A DNA stretch of 64,000 nt, taken from assembly GCA_030760725.1 (NCBI GenBank), contig JASWHV010000008.1, forward strand, positions 47,998,057 to 48,062,056, written 5' to 3'. A model generated the notes under the pieces. That model was not told the DNA's origin, did not search any database, and saw only the letters and a program-made list of their open reading frames with translations. This DNA is from Neostapfia colusana. Taxonomy: Eukaryota > Streptophyta > Magnoliopsida > Poales > Poaceae. Below are positions 22,557 to 34,691 of the stretch, in pieces. Positions within the stretch are counted from its first letter, which is position 1. Each line of letters starts with the position of its first letter. The position numbers were made by a program, and so were the translations under genes.

Positions 22557-23743
22557 GGTAACCCGGCCCGCTTTAGTATCCTCTATGACTCTTCATGTCG
22601 TTTGCGGTATTCGAGCAACGCCCTTCGCTGGCGTGCTACGGGGAAGTGTGGGAGACCCATCACGTGGTTAGTAACGTGAACACGTAGCTCAAGGAATGTT
22701 TGGCTTGAGAACAACCATGCGAGTGATGACGGATGGTTGTATGAACTGTATTATGACCGGGTTCAGTGTGCAGCCGAACCTGACAATTGTGTGATTTACT
22801 TGCAGGTAGTCTGACCACGAATCGGTAGACGAGTTGAACACGTGTGCGAGAGTCGCTTAGTGCCACTGAATTAACGAAGCCGGCTAAGTCCGGTATAGGT
22901 TTTTCTTTGTGAGGAATGTAGTAACCGTATGAACTTGTGACGCTTCGACGTCACACCCACTAAATGATCAACATCATTGTAAAACTTGAATATTTTGATC
23001 TAGAGCACTAAAACTGTGACTTAACTTCTTCCCTTAATCAGGCTGAAGTTAAACAGAGGTTAGAGGTTGAGTTCTTTCGAGGTTGGGGTCATATGATATA
23101 TTTATAGAAAGCCTTGGAATAGCTTTACAACTTTTCTATTGATGTCCAGAGGTTTTTCATCCCTTAACCAGTCGAAAAATGCAGTAGAGTTGAAACTGTC
23201 CAGAAAACAGGGCAGAGCAAATACCCTCTGTAACTCTCTGTAAAATGAGCATAACTTCATGCATAAAATACAAAAATAGAAAATTAGGTAGTTCTGAAAA
23301 TTTTATGAGATGATTTGCAACTCTGTAACAGAAAATTTTGTCATATTCGATGAATAGTTAACTGGAATTCTTGGATCAAATCAGTACCCCAAGCAGGGAG
23401 GAGCTGTCCAATTTCCTTCAGAAATTCTGTCAACTTTGACATCTCATAGCTTTTGAACTAGGATTGATCTGAGAGCAAACAAATAAATTCTGGAAAGCTA
23501 TTGAAGTTAACTTTAACTTTGGTGTTGAGCTCCAGAACTGTTTTTGCCCTTAGCATGGTCTAAATCAGGTTGAAAAAGAAACTGGTAAGGGCTGTCAGTT
23601 TGGGCAGCAAACCAGCAATCAAATTTGTTCTAAGTTTGAGTTGTGTTTCCAAGTTTTATGAGTTCAATGACATGTTTTATGTTATAAATCAATGATTTAC
23701 TGTTGAAATGCATATTTGACCTTTTTCAAATATATTTCCACAT
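22557..23743 (+). other. Leader of C
   Basis: No gene. It matches the leader of A with scattered changes. It ends tatttccacat before the ORF0 ATG at 23744, so the splice-acceptor-like CAG found in A has become CAT. Confidence 0.75.
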
Positions 23744-24460
23744 ATGATAGCGGATAAACAACTAGATAACGGGTGGGTGGTATCCCACTGTTCTCAACGC
23801 AGCGGTTATCCGGAACTGTTGAAGCTAATGCTTCAATATTTCGGGTACGTGGAGACGCCGCGTTACCTCGCCAAGGAAGAAGGTGAGGAGGGAAACAAGA
23901 CATGGATCATCCATGTAGAAGTTCCAGCAGGACCTACGCAACCCGGTTGGGCACCGTTCACCGTCACGGTGAGAGGTAGACAACTGGAAGTGATGTGGCA
24001 GTTGGCAGCCCGTGACACCATGTCGCGTTTCTGTCAGCTACACGTGAGAGCTATGGAGGGCACTCCATACGCGCTTGTCCTGGTGGAGGGGTGAGCTAAT
24101 CACATATGGAGGGAGAGGTACGTTGCTGCAACTGATCCGAGTTGCCCAAGGTACAACTCCGCGGGGGTGAACCTCAGCCTCCAGTTATGGCAGAAAAGAC
24201 TGATGGACGGCCAAGCTGTCCATACTTATCGACTTGCCGTGGAGCTCAATGAGAGCACCAGCCGCCGAGACCATTTCGAGAGTCCTCACAGCGCACTCCG
24301 TAATGTTCTCCTTCCAATGATAAAGCGACTGAACGAACAACACAATCAGTTGCGTCGTCTAAAAGAAGGCGAAGAAGAAAAGCCGTGTTGACATCATGGC
24401 TTTACAGCAGCAAATACAGGCCTTGACCCAGCAGAACGAGGTCCTTACTCAAGAGCATGA
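23744..24460 (+). pseudogene. ORF0 of C, 5' part, interrupted by D
   Basis: An extra gene upstream of gag. Residues 1-116 carry an N-terminal helix (ELLKLMLQYFG), a strand around NKTWIIHVEVP, a strand APFTVTVRGR, and a helix WQLAARDTMSRFCQLH. This is an alpha-beta-beta-beta-alpha order resembling double-stranded-RNA-binding domains but without their conserved lysines (inference). A TGA at 24092-24094 interrupts the frame, which then stays open to 24391. A frameshift near 24390 leads into a glutamine-rich coiled-coil start (QQQIQALTQQNEVLTQEH). D is inserted after the next codon, and the reading frame resumes in phase behind D at 38755. Confidence 0.75.
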
Positions 24461-27400
24461 TGTGGGGACCACCCCGTGGTTCACCCACTCCAGGATTCGC
24501 ATAGGGTGGTGCCGTGCGATGCGGCACCCAACAGCACAAACGAAAAGAATAAAGGATAACATACAAACTTTTATTTGATATAAAACAGCGGAAGTCTTTT
24601 TACAAAACCTATTCATACAGAGGAAGTAATATACATATAAGGCCTCTCATCCTAACTATGCAAAAGTGCAGCCGTCCAGCCAGGGGACGCTACACACTAG
24701 CAGCATGGAACCGGAGAATCACGGCGGCGTGCAGGGCTCCAGCTCGGCCGTGTACCCCGACGGGGGCATCGCCTCGTCCTCGGAACCTTCCTCATAACTC
24801 TCACCTGCACACAGCTCAAATATTGCAACCGTGAGCACGAAGGCTCAGCAAGTCTTAACCGTCAACCCTAGGCATGGAACTCTACGTGCAGGGATATGTA
24901 AGATGGGAAAAGGAATTTGCAATAAAGACACGCCTATAAGTTGATCCTTACTTTCAGTTTTATAGCAGCAGATTCATGTGCCTTAGGCAGCCCTCACATC
25001 GGAAGTCCACAATCAAACAAGAAACGCTTTCCTCCGATGTGGAGATGCCCAAAGTGGAATATAAGCTTAATTAGCTCTATATCTACAGCAATCAAGGTAT
25101 TCAAGACGTTAAGATCAATACAGCATTTTCAGTTGGCTTATTTCACTTCTTACTACGTCACAGCGCAGTGAACAAGCGGGTACTCAAATAACCGCGAGGG
25201 ACGGTGATTGCAATCAAGACACACCCGGATAACACGTCACATACACCCACTTTCAGAAGCGTGATTCCACACCCCTTCCTACTCCGTTGTATGCAACAAC
25301 CTTTCAAAGGCAACCCAAATGCCGAACCGGTCCATCCGTAACGGGTAGGAGGTCCCCGCGTGGAGCGTGACTGTGCCCACCGGCAGATTTACACCTTGCT
25401 ACCCTCAACCCACTCCTATTTACGGTTGGGTAAGCCTCGACACCCAGGTTAACCAATTACATCGGTTTCCTGGTTCCCATATGCCAGTATGCATCCGGTA
25501 CTGTTCGATACTTGTCCAGCAGGGCCGCACACGGACGGTCCTCAACCGACACCAACAGGGATACGCACGTGAGACCTCTGCTCACTGCTTCCTATCCCCC
25601 TGCTGGGTCTCATTTTCATAACTTAAGCCATTCTCTACCTCTTTTCTTCCCGTGTGATAAGTACTATCTCGTGAGTAGCTTCCAACTACTCGTCTTCTAC
25701 CGGGATCCTATACATTAGCATGGCATTCTCTACTCGTCGAGTTTGTAAACTACCCAACCCTCCATAGGATTTAAAAGGCTATGCAAGTGGGGTTTCAATC
25801 ACCCTAACTCTAATGCAAACATTCAACCTAGACATAAATGATACAAATGAAAACTTTATAAAGGTACTTAAGTGCAAACCGGGGCTTGCCTGGTTGTGAG
25901 TTAAGCGGAAAGTCAGCTTCCGGTGGCAGGACGTCCAAAGGCTCCGGCGTATCCTCAACTTCGGTCACTAAATGGAATGTAGCAAAATAGATGTATAAGT
26001 ATTAAGGATTTATAAGAATTGGACTTCTATTCATAGCTATTTGCTATTTATAATCCTTAATTGGCTTTGGGATTTTTACAGTATATACTAGACTCTCTAA
26101 GGATGATTTGAGCCAAATTTGGAGACATGTCATTGCACAATGTAGTCTTTAAAATTCCTACAAATACAATGCTTCATTTTGAGCCCAAATCAGGAGCTTT
26201 GACATAGCTAATAGTGGAAGATCTGATTAGGGTAAGTCTCAATGGTTCTAACAAAATTTGTTTCACCATTTTTGGAGCTACCATCAGAGAGATATGAATT
26301 TTTGAACTTAGACAGTTGTTCTGAAAAAGCTTCTGTTTAAATTTGAATTTTCAAATAAAGGCTGAACATGGGAAGGCAATTTGTCCTAGCAAATGACTTC
26401 CAATGAAGCCCAAATTTTTACTGGAGATCAGTATCTATGAAGAAGATTTGCTACCCAAATTTAGGAATATTTCATAAAGAATTGCTCCTGTAATAAATCC
26501 CTAAAGGATTTACTAAAAACAATTATACAGAAATTCCTGGGCATTTTCATAGCCAAAAACTGGTTTCTCTGCGAAGTACTCCTCATGAGGAATCCAACAA
26601 AATTGGTCTCACTCTTTTTGGAGTTTTCTACACAAAGTTATGGGCTTGCAAAGATCAGCTAAATTCTGGAATTATTTCTCTAATAGAAACTTCAAATAAT
26701 TGGGCTGGGCCCACTGGTTTAATTCGGACCAGTCAGATCTTAGCAACACCGGGGGCTACGGGGTTATTCCCGCGCAGCCGCACTGGATCCGGCGCCACAA
26801 ACCGATCCTCGCGCGAACCCGGAGGCTCACCGGTGGGACCGGCCCTCCTTCGTCTTCCTCGCGCTGCCCGCGCCTCCCGCGGCGGCGCACGCCGGCGAGG
26901 CTCGCCGGGACAGGGTTCCTGTGGTCCAAACTTCGTCAAACTCGCTGCCTGTGAGTTCTACACCGTGCTGAACACGATGGTGGGGTTGGGAGCCGATGAC
27001 AACGGCCGGAAAGGTGCCTGCACCGGCGACCATGTCGAACCTTACTTCGGCGACCTCGCTCTCCCTCAGCAGTAGGTCTTTTGGGCTAGGGTTGGCTCCA
27101 AAAGCACCAGTGTCCCATGGACAACACCGACCCATGGCTCGCTTCCCATGGAAACCACCGGAGATGGGACCTCACCGGCGTCCCGAGCCCGCAAAACTCC
27201 GGCGGCGACAAAAACTCGATACCCGACATCTCTACTTGCTCATTTGAGCTGCTAGAACTTCGGGGAGATGTGCAAGCCTGTGCTGGAGCTACTGTAAGCT
27301 TATCTAGAGCGGAGCTACCCCGAGCACAACGAATTTCTTTGAAGAGTCCTCGGGTTCCTAAAGAACCGCCGGCGCCAAACTTCAAAATACTCGGTACCGG

Positions 27401-28514
27401 AGCTAAGAAAGCAGGAACTGGTGGAAAGGAAGGAGGAAGGGTTCCTCACGCACCTCAGGGACCTTTCTGTTGATCGGAAGAGGCCGCAAATCCGTCGGGC
27501 GACGGTGTGGCGTACCGGCGATCAACACCGGAGCTCCGAAGGGAATTCCAGCTCGTAGGCGCCAACCACCGGTGCTGGTGTTCACTTGAGGCTTCGGGGA
27601 GCAGGAGAGAGACCTGGCGCAACGATCCCGCGGCTCAGCCGCGCGAGAGGCACGCCGAGCTCGCTGGGCGTCGATGAGCCGAAGGTTTCTTCCGCCGGGT
27701 GGGGTTTGGGTTCGCGAGGCTTGAGCAGAGCGTGGAGAGGCTGCGGGGTAATGAGGATGAGGGCAGATACGGCACTCGGCTGCCACTATAACCGGCCACG
27801 CGCGTGAACCGACGTCGGGGGAAGCAGCTCGGTGGACAACGTCGGGCGACGGGCTGCTCGGGAGCTGGCGCGCGGTGATCACCCGAAGAGGAAAAACAGT
27901 CGGTTGGTTTGCTTTGGGTGGCTGACAATTGGGACCCACTATTTCTAATTCTTATCCAATTTTCTCTGATATTTTACCCCAGCAACTCAACATTAAAGAC
28001 TTGACTTCAACCCCAAGTCATAGTTTGAATTTGCTGAATTCAAATAGTTTGAATTTGGGTATGAAAATTGGATGTGGATTGATCATTTGAATTTGAAAAA
28101 GAGTTTGAATTCTCCACTTTATATTGCCTCAAAAGTATGGCAAACCAGCTCCAAATTTTCCAATTTTTGGCATGGCTGCTTATTAAAAGGGGGAGAACAC
28201 ATTTGTGAAACCCAATTTTCAAATTGAGGGAATTGGAATTTGCAACTGAATTTGAAATTCAGATTAGAGGGCTTTTCCTTTTAATCCCAAACAAATATTA
28301 AAACTCCTCCAAATGAGCTGAATTTTGGAAGATTGAATATTTGGACCATGAAGATCCAAGTTGTGCATTTAGATCTCCATGTTTGGAAGTTTTGGGAAGT
28401 CTAGACCCTCACTTTGAACTCACACTTATTATAATTCAAAGTTTTAATTCCCCTCATTTTTCATAAGTGTACATGAGCTGAATTTTTCTTGCTACCATTT
28501 TTGGGGATTTTACA
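24461..28514 (-). repeat. 3' LTR of D (4054 bp)
   Basis: Minus-strand start TGTAAAATCC follows the polypurine tract, and the end is GGTCCCCACA at 24461. It is very similar along its whole length to 34692-38749. It contains mini-ORF exons 27033-26949, 25967-25890 and 24804-24719 and the palindrome 24847-24832. Long open frames in the GC-rich block 26700-27940 are on both strands and not supported as genes. Confidence 0.94.
24719..27033 (-). CDS. Candidate three-exon acidic mini-ORF in 3' LTR of D
   Basis: Exons on the minus strand are 27033-26949 (ATG, 28 codons plus one base), 25967-25890 and 24804-24719. The lengths 85, 78 and 86 sum to 249 nt, one complete frame ending TGA. Exon 1 ends ACAG|GCAGCG (the 5' LTR copy has ACAG|GTGGCG). 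Exon 2 ends CCAG|GCAAGC and contains EVEDTPEPLD. Exon 3 starts after gtgtgcag, contains YEEGSEDE and ends CTPP-stop. Phases are 1 and 1. The last exons align with those of A (YEEG, CTP end). Function unknown, splicing inferred. Confidence 0.4.
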
Positions 28515-28552
28515 TCCCTCCCCCCTTAAAAAGAATCTCGTCCCGAGATTCT
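28515..28552 (-). other. Polypurine tract and stem-loop of D
   Basis: The minus strand has a perfect 9-bp inverted repeat AGAATCTCG-gga-CGAGATTCT (28552-28532), followed by ttttaaggggggaggga and then the 3' LTR. Confidence 0.9.
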
Positions 28553-28578
28553 AAAGGAAAAGCAAAGTGGGGAAAACT

Positions 28579-30640
28579 TTACCGAGTATATGACGATAGC
28601 AAGTCCGGATAATACGTGCGTAGATAATCCTCGTTTTCCCATGTCGCCTCATCAGCGGTATGGTTACTCCACAAGACCTTGTAGAACCATAAGGTCCGGT
28701 TTCTTGTGGCACGAGTCTTTTCATCGATGATCCGGATTGGATACTCCGTGTACGTGAGGTCCGGTTGAAGAACTTCTATGTCTTCTGTGCGGATTTCAGC
28801 CGAGGGCTTGAGGCACTTTCTCAGTTGAGAGATGTGGAAAACGTTGTGAATGCCTGCGAGCGACGCTGGTAACTCTAGGCGATAGGCCATGGGTCCGCAT
28901 CTTTCAATGATGGTGAACGGACCAATGAACCGCGGCGCAAGTTTACCCTTCACTCCGAAACGGTGAATTCCCTTCATCGGAGACACACGGACGTAAACAT
29001 GGTCCCCGATGTCGAAGTGGAGAGGGCGGCGTCTCTTATCCGCATAGCTCTTCTGACGAGATTGAGCAGCCTTGAGATTGGCTTGTATTACTCGCACTCG
29101 TTCTTCAGCTTCATTCACAAGTTCAATGCCGTAGATGACTCGCTCGCCGGACTCGCACCAGTTGAGGGGTGTGCGGCATTTCCGGCCGTAGAGAGCTTCA
29201 TACGGCGCCATCTTGATGCTAGCTTGATAGCCATTGTTGTAAGAAAACTCCGCCAATGGCAAATGATCGTCCCAATTCTTGCCGTGGTGGATGGCACAAG
29301 CGCGTAGCATATCTTCAAGCACTTGATTCACCCGTTCAGTTTGACCATCTGTCTGTGGGTGATACGCGGAGCTTCAGATCAGTTTGGTTCCCAGTGATGC
29401 GTGCAGCTGTTCCCAAAACCGAGAGACGAACAGGGCACCGCGATCTGAAATGATGGAGCGGGGAACACCGTGCAAACACAAGATCCTTGCAATATACAAC
29501 TCCGCATATTGCTTGGTCACGTACTTTGTATGTACGGGGATAAAATGAGCCGACTTGGTTAGTCGATCGACTATCACCCAAATCGAGTCATGCTTGTGAG
29601 ACGTGAGAGGTAGCCCGACTATGAAGTCCATGCTGATATCCTCCCACTTCCATGCCGGAATGTTCAATGGTTGCAGCTGTCCGGCTTTACGCATATGGTC
29701 GGCCTTCACACGCCGACACGTATCACATTCGGATACGTATTTTGCGATTTCTCTCTTCATCCATGTCCACCAAAACCTGGTTTTCAGATCCTGGTACATC
29801 TTGTTGCTGCCCGGATGAATAGAATACTTGGACAAATAAGCCTCGTCCAAGATTTTCTTCCGAAGCTTCATATCACGGGGTACCACTATACGGTCTTTAA
29901 ACCATAGTGTGTCGTGTTCATCTCTTCGGAAGCATTTCATTTTGCCATTCTCCATCCTTCTCCGAATGTGCGACATTCCCATGTCCTTCTTCTGCGCTTC
30001 CATAATCTCCTCTCGTATTGTAGGGACGAGAGCAAGATTATACAATGCCCCATATGGAACCAAGTACAGACTCGGCTCCTCCTCTTCAAGTGGGGTGATG
30101 GACAGACTGTTGACATGGGATTTGCGGCTTAAGGCATCGGCAACCACATTTGCCTTCCCGGGATGGTAGTGAATCTCGATCTCATAGTCTTTGATCAGTT
30201 CTATCCATCTCCGTTGCCGCATATTCAACTCCTTTTGAGTGAATATATACTTTAGACTCTTGTGGTCGGTGTAGAGGTGCACTAAGTTTCCAAGTAAGTA
30301 GTGCCTCCACATCTTCAAGGCCAACACCACAGCAGCGAGCTCAAGATCATGCGTCGGATAGTGCTGCTCATGGTTACGAAGTTGACGTGAGCCATAGGCG
30401 ACCACTCTGCCTCCTTGCATCAATACACAGCCATGCCCGATGCCAGACGCATCACAATATACGTCGAAGGGCTTGGTCGTATCCGGTTGAGCTAACACCG
30501 GGGCTGTTGTAAGATGCTTCACTAATGCTCGGAAAGCTTCTTCACAAGCTGGGCTCCAAACATATTTGATCCCCTTCTTCAACAGTTCAGTCATCGGCTT
30601 AGCAAGCTTGGAGAAATTTGGAATGAATCTCCGATAATAT
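28579..30640 (-). pseudogene. pol: RNase H, integrase and chromodomain-like tail of D (one TGA)
   Basis: Frame 30594-29374 holds RNase H (YCDAS, DLELAAVV, YTDHKS, VADALSRK), the integrase HHCC zinc site (ending CDTCRR) and the first two catalytic Asp boxes (SMDFIVGL, IISDRGALFVS). A TGA at 29376-29374 replaces an Arg codon (CGA/CGT in relatives) just before SSAYHPQTDGQTE. The same frame continues to 28579 with LEDMLRAC, YNNGYQASIKMAPYEALYG and the tail PIRIIDEK...EATWENED, stopping before the polypurine tract. Without the TGA and the upstream frameshift the polyprotein would be complete. Confidence 0.92.
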
Positions 30641-33116
30641 CCTGCAACCCGAGGAAACTCCTGACTTCATGGACTGATGTGGGGGATTGCCATTTCAGCA
30701 CTTGTTCGATCTTGCTTGGATCAACTGCAATGCCTTCTGCAGAAATGATATGACCAAGGAATGGCACTTGGCTGATCCAAAACTCGCATTTGCTGAACTT
30801 GGCATACAGCTTATGGTCTCTTAATCGTTGAAGTACGACATGCAAGTGTTTGGCGTGTTCTTCTTCAGTCTTGGAGTACACCAAGATGTCGTCGATGAAC
30901 ACCACCACAAACTTGTCCAACTCCGGCATGAACACTGAGTTCATGAGATACATGAAGTGTGCCGGGGCGTTGGTGAGACCAAAGGACATGACGAGGTATT
31001 CATACAACCCATATCTCGTCGAGAAGGCCGTCTTTGGAATATCTTCCGCCCGGATCTTGATTTGATGATACCCTGAGCGAAGATCCATCTTTGAAAACAC
31101 ACTTGCATCCACAAGTTGATTGAATAATATATCGATGCGGGGCAGTGGATATTTATTCTTAATGGTAACGGCGTTGAGAGGCCGGTAGTCCACACACAAC
31201 CTCAAGGTTTCATCCTTTTTCTTCACAAACAGCGCCGAGCATCCCCATGGCGAGGAACTCGGTCGAATGAAACCCTTCTTCATCAAATCGTTGAGCTGCT
31301 CCTTTAGTTCAGCCAGCTCATTTGGAGCCATCTTATATGGTCTCCGTGAGATTGGTGTCGTCCCAGGTACGAGTTCAATCTTGAACTCGACATCTCTTTC
31401 GGGTGGCATGCCCGGAAGATCATCCGGAAAGACATCCGGGTATTCACGGACCACACGAATATCCTCAAGTTTTGTGGCTTCCGTGTTATAGGTGGCTGGA
31501 GATTCTTGAACCGAACGGTCAAGAATAAGAACATGTGGTTCATGAAGTGGAGAGTTTAAACGAACCACACGTGGAATGATGTCAAGAACAGCACCATGGC
31601 GATGTAGCCATGACATTCCTAAAATGACATCGAGTTTTTGACTCTCTAACATGATTAGAGACGTCGGGTATAGATTTCCACCCAACTGTAATGGTGCTCT
31701 ATAGACCATTCTATCAGCTGTTATTTTCCCACCCGGAGAACATATCAAATATGAATTATTTGTGGGAATGATAGGCAGTTGATATTTAATAACATAAGAC
31801 TGACTTATGAAATTATGGGTGGCACCGGAGTCAAAAAGTATGACTACGGGATGATCTAGGTAAGAGAACGTACCCGTGAGGACGGGTTCGCCTTCCAGTA
31901 CGTCTTCGATAGCTAAGTGGTGGACGTTGCCGGGTTTTGGTGCTGGTTTCTTGGGCTGATTGCGGGGCTGATTAGCACCCTGATATGGTGCTGCACCCCT
32001 TCCCTGTCGCGGCTCGGGGCAGTCCCTCGAAATGTGCCCGACACGGCCACACGTAAAGCACGTGTAAGGTGTCGGGGTCCTGCCGACTTGAGGACGGAAT
32101 CCCGGTGCACGCTGTTGAAACTGGGGCGCACGCGGGACCATCCTTTGCTGCTGCTGTTGCTGTGGTGGATACATCGGTCGGAAGCCCGGCGCATTATATT
32201 GTCGACCGCGAAACTGAGGCGGTCGCGCCGGTGGCTGCCATCTCTGACCGGATGGTGATCGATACACCACGCGGTATTTCTGTGGCGTTCCACCACTGCT
32301 GCTCGTCAGCGCGCTGCGTTTCCTCTTGTCAGAACCGCGCTCGCGCTGAGCATTCTCCTGTAGAATCGCGGCATTAACTAGATCGTTGAATGTGCCGCGA
32401 TTGCTCTGGGCGAGATGGACCTTCATCTTGGAGTTCAGGCCCCGGAAGAACGCATTGCGCTTGTTGTCTTCCGTTCCCACAAATCCTGGCGCATACTGCG
32501 CCAGCCGGTTGAATAACCTGGAGTACTCATGAGCACTCCTCTCGCCTTGTCGTAGCGCCAGGAACTCCTGGAGCTTCATTTCCATCACACCGGGAGGTAT
32601 GTGATAGGCGCGGAACGCCTCCCGGAACTCCGTCCATGTGACGTCATGGCCAGCCGGTAAGGAGGCGGTGTAGTTCGCCCACCAGGTACCGGCTTCTCCT
32701 TGAAGCTGTTGCACTGCGTACAGCGCCTTCTGATGTTCGGTGCATCGTAGCAGCCCGAACTTTGCCTCCAGAGTGCGGATAAAGCTGTCCGCCTCCAAAG
32801 GTTCTTCGGCCTCCGTGAAGACCGGTGGATGGGTCGCCATGAATTCTGAATAAGAGCTTTGTTGGGGCTGGCGTTGCCCATTGTCTTGACGTCCTCCCTG
32901 ATGGGACGCATTCTGCTGCACTAGCATCCGCAGCAGCTCGGTTTGCTCGTCGCGCGAGCCGAGCACTGCGGCGAGAACCTCCGCCAGGTTTCTTGGAAGT
33001 TCTGGCGGTGGAGGAGGTGGTTGCTGCTGCGTCGTGGTCTGCTCCGGAGGTGGAGACTCATCACCACGAACTTGACTCGGACCTCCCTCCTCTTGCGTTG
33101 AACGTGTCCGCACCAT
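30591..33116 (-). pseudogene. gag-pol: gag-protease-RT of D (841 codons open)
   Basis: The ATG at 33116 lies one base behind tgaatgcag, a 3' splice-site-like sequence. Gag shows glutamine and proline runs (residues 29-40), THPPVFTEAEEPLEAD at about 95-110, and QEFLALRQGERSAHEYSRLF near 183-202. It then has an arginine-rich segment and a CCHC knuckle CFTCGRVGHISRDC at 353-366. The protease motif ILFDSGATHNF is at 426-436. RT runs from about 555 (DVFPDDLPGMPPERD) with FIDD at 740-743. A one-base deletion near 30643, in the codons for LAGYY, shifts the frame so that 841 codons end inside RT. Gag, protease and RT active residues are otherwise intact. Confidence 0.93.
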
Positions 33117-34675
33117 TCTGCATTCATACCATTCAAACGATCAGCACATGTGGGTTTAGCTCATCCAGTCTATACAATAGTAATGCGAGAATGGGATAAA
33201 CAATGCGCATAACAATCACACATATAGATAAAGTATAAACTTTATGCACCATATACATCCCTGGACCGTGTCATACGATCGAGTTCCAAAGTATTGAACT
33301 TTATGGGTTAAAAGTTCATTTCGACCATCGGGGTCACCACGGGATGTTAAGTGTGTTAGCATGCATAATTCCTCGCTATTGTATTTGACCCAAACATGTA
33401 CTAACTCGAAGTGATACTTGGAATGCAAAAAATTTTCGACTCCACTCGCTGTTTTTCAACAGCCACTGGACGTCGAACGGTGAAACTAAGTGTTTTGGTC
33501 GAAACACAGAAAATTCCGGAGAGCATTTGGTCTTCCCTGTTTCAGGACAGTACCTACTCATATGAGATTTTCATCCCATTGGAGGGAGATTTTGTTCTGG
33601 AACTCTACAGAAAAATTGTAGAGGACTTCTAAACCTTTCCATAATGGTATCCCACACCTCCATTGGTTCAACCAATCTTAAATTATGCCCTGTTCAAGTT
33701 CAGAAAAATTTCTGCCAAAAACAGGGGAGATTGTTCCTATGTTTTTGAGATTGAATATATACTCCCAATTGACTCTTAGTTCAATATAGGAGTTTACTAA
33801 CCCCTAAATGAAATCCTAAACTTCATTTTGACTCTTTTATTTGAAAATAAACTTTTATGCAGTCGGTACTACGTTTCCTCACCAAAGAAAAATCCTAAAC
33901 CGGTATTCCGGCATATACGTGTCAAATGGTGGAACTAAAGTCGTCACTCACAAACGGTTTCTACACGTCATGCACTAACGTGGTTAGTGTACCTGCAGAA
34001 AAACACACAATAATGATGCACACAAAGGTTTTAACATTGCAGGCAGTTCCATATCATAGTAAAAACATACGGTCCGTATCATTGCCATACGGATCGTCCT
34101 TGAGTCAAGCCACGTCTCAAGGTACATGGTCGTGTTTTTACACCACATGACGAGGAACCAGAGTAGAGCGCGAACGGGTCGTCACGGTTGGGAATTTTAT
34201 CAACCCAACGAATACCACCTACTGCCTCATGACCGTTGAGGCACGCCGATGGCGAGCGCTGCGTATGGCCCTTTGAACATTGAACGTTCAAGAGTTGCAT
34301 ACTATCGTGTTGCTTACCACACGATGCGGTATTCTCACTTTTGCCTAAAGCACGCTGGAGATCAGCGTTTTCATATGCTCTCAGAACCATAGAGAGGTCC
34401 AGAGACTCATATTCACTACCGTGCCAAGCCACGGTATATCATTCCATACTATTACTCGTATGGAGAGTTACCGCAATTGATCCGCCTGCGGTGGCGTACC
34501 TTACCTCTTACCTGACGTCGGAGCGTCGTTACAGAATGTATAACAAATATGTTAGCTTTCCACCATCATAACTAGTACTATCATAGACCTTATGTGGGCT
34601 TAATGACTAATCCTCACTCGACTACTTCTAAGTTTTCAAAAATAGGCTCTTTTCGAGCGTGCTATTCCCAATGCG
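33117..34675 (-). other. Leader of D, no ORF0 found
   Basis: About 1.56 kb between PBS and gag. The stretch next to gag (around 33190-33260) aligns with the spacer between ORF0 and gag of C (motif ataaagtttat.ctttat). The part next to the PBS has the ctctac...cttcatgtcg-like block of the A/C leader. I find no reading frame resembling ORF0, so it was lost or never acquired here. Confidence 0.65.
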
Positions 34676-34687
34676 GCTCTGATACCA
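34676..34687 (-). other. Primer-binding site of D
   Basis: The minus strand reads TGGTATCAGAGC, four bases after the 5' LTR end, as in A. Confidence 0.92.
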
Positions 34688-34691
34688 CGCC

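Larger units (their letters stand above)
22557..24460 (+). mobile_element. Element C, left visible part (leader and ORF0 5' part)
   Basis: Aligns with element A from about 3611 onward, starting exactly at the end of B (ggtaa). It continues through leader and ORF0 until D is inserted after catga at 24456-24460. The 5' LTR, PBS and first part of the leader of C would lie left of B, outside the window. Confidence 0.88.

Noticed and set aside
26733..27939. Several 70-180 codon frames in GC-rich D LTR blocks (and 36968-38175)
   Set aside because: Overlapping frames occur on both strands in GC-rich LTR sequence. Only the short exon-like block with conserved splice phases is supported.
34079..34432. 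117-codon minus-strand frame in the D leader as a possible ORF0
   Set aside because: It has no match to the ORF0 pattern of C, E or F (no Trp strand, Ala-rich helix or coiled coil) and part of it corresponds to untranslated leader in A/C.
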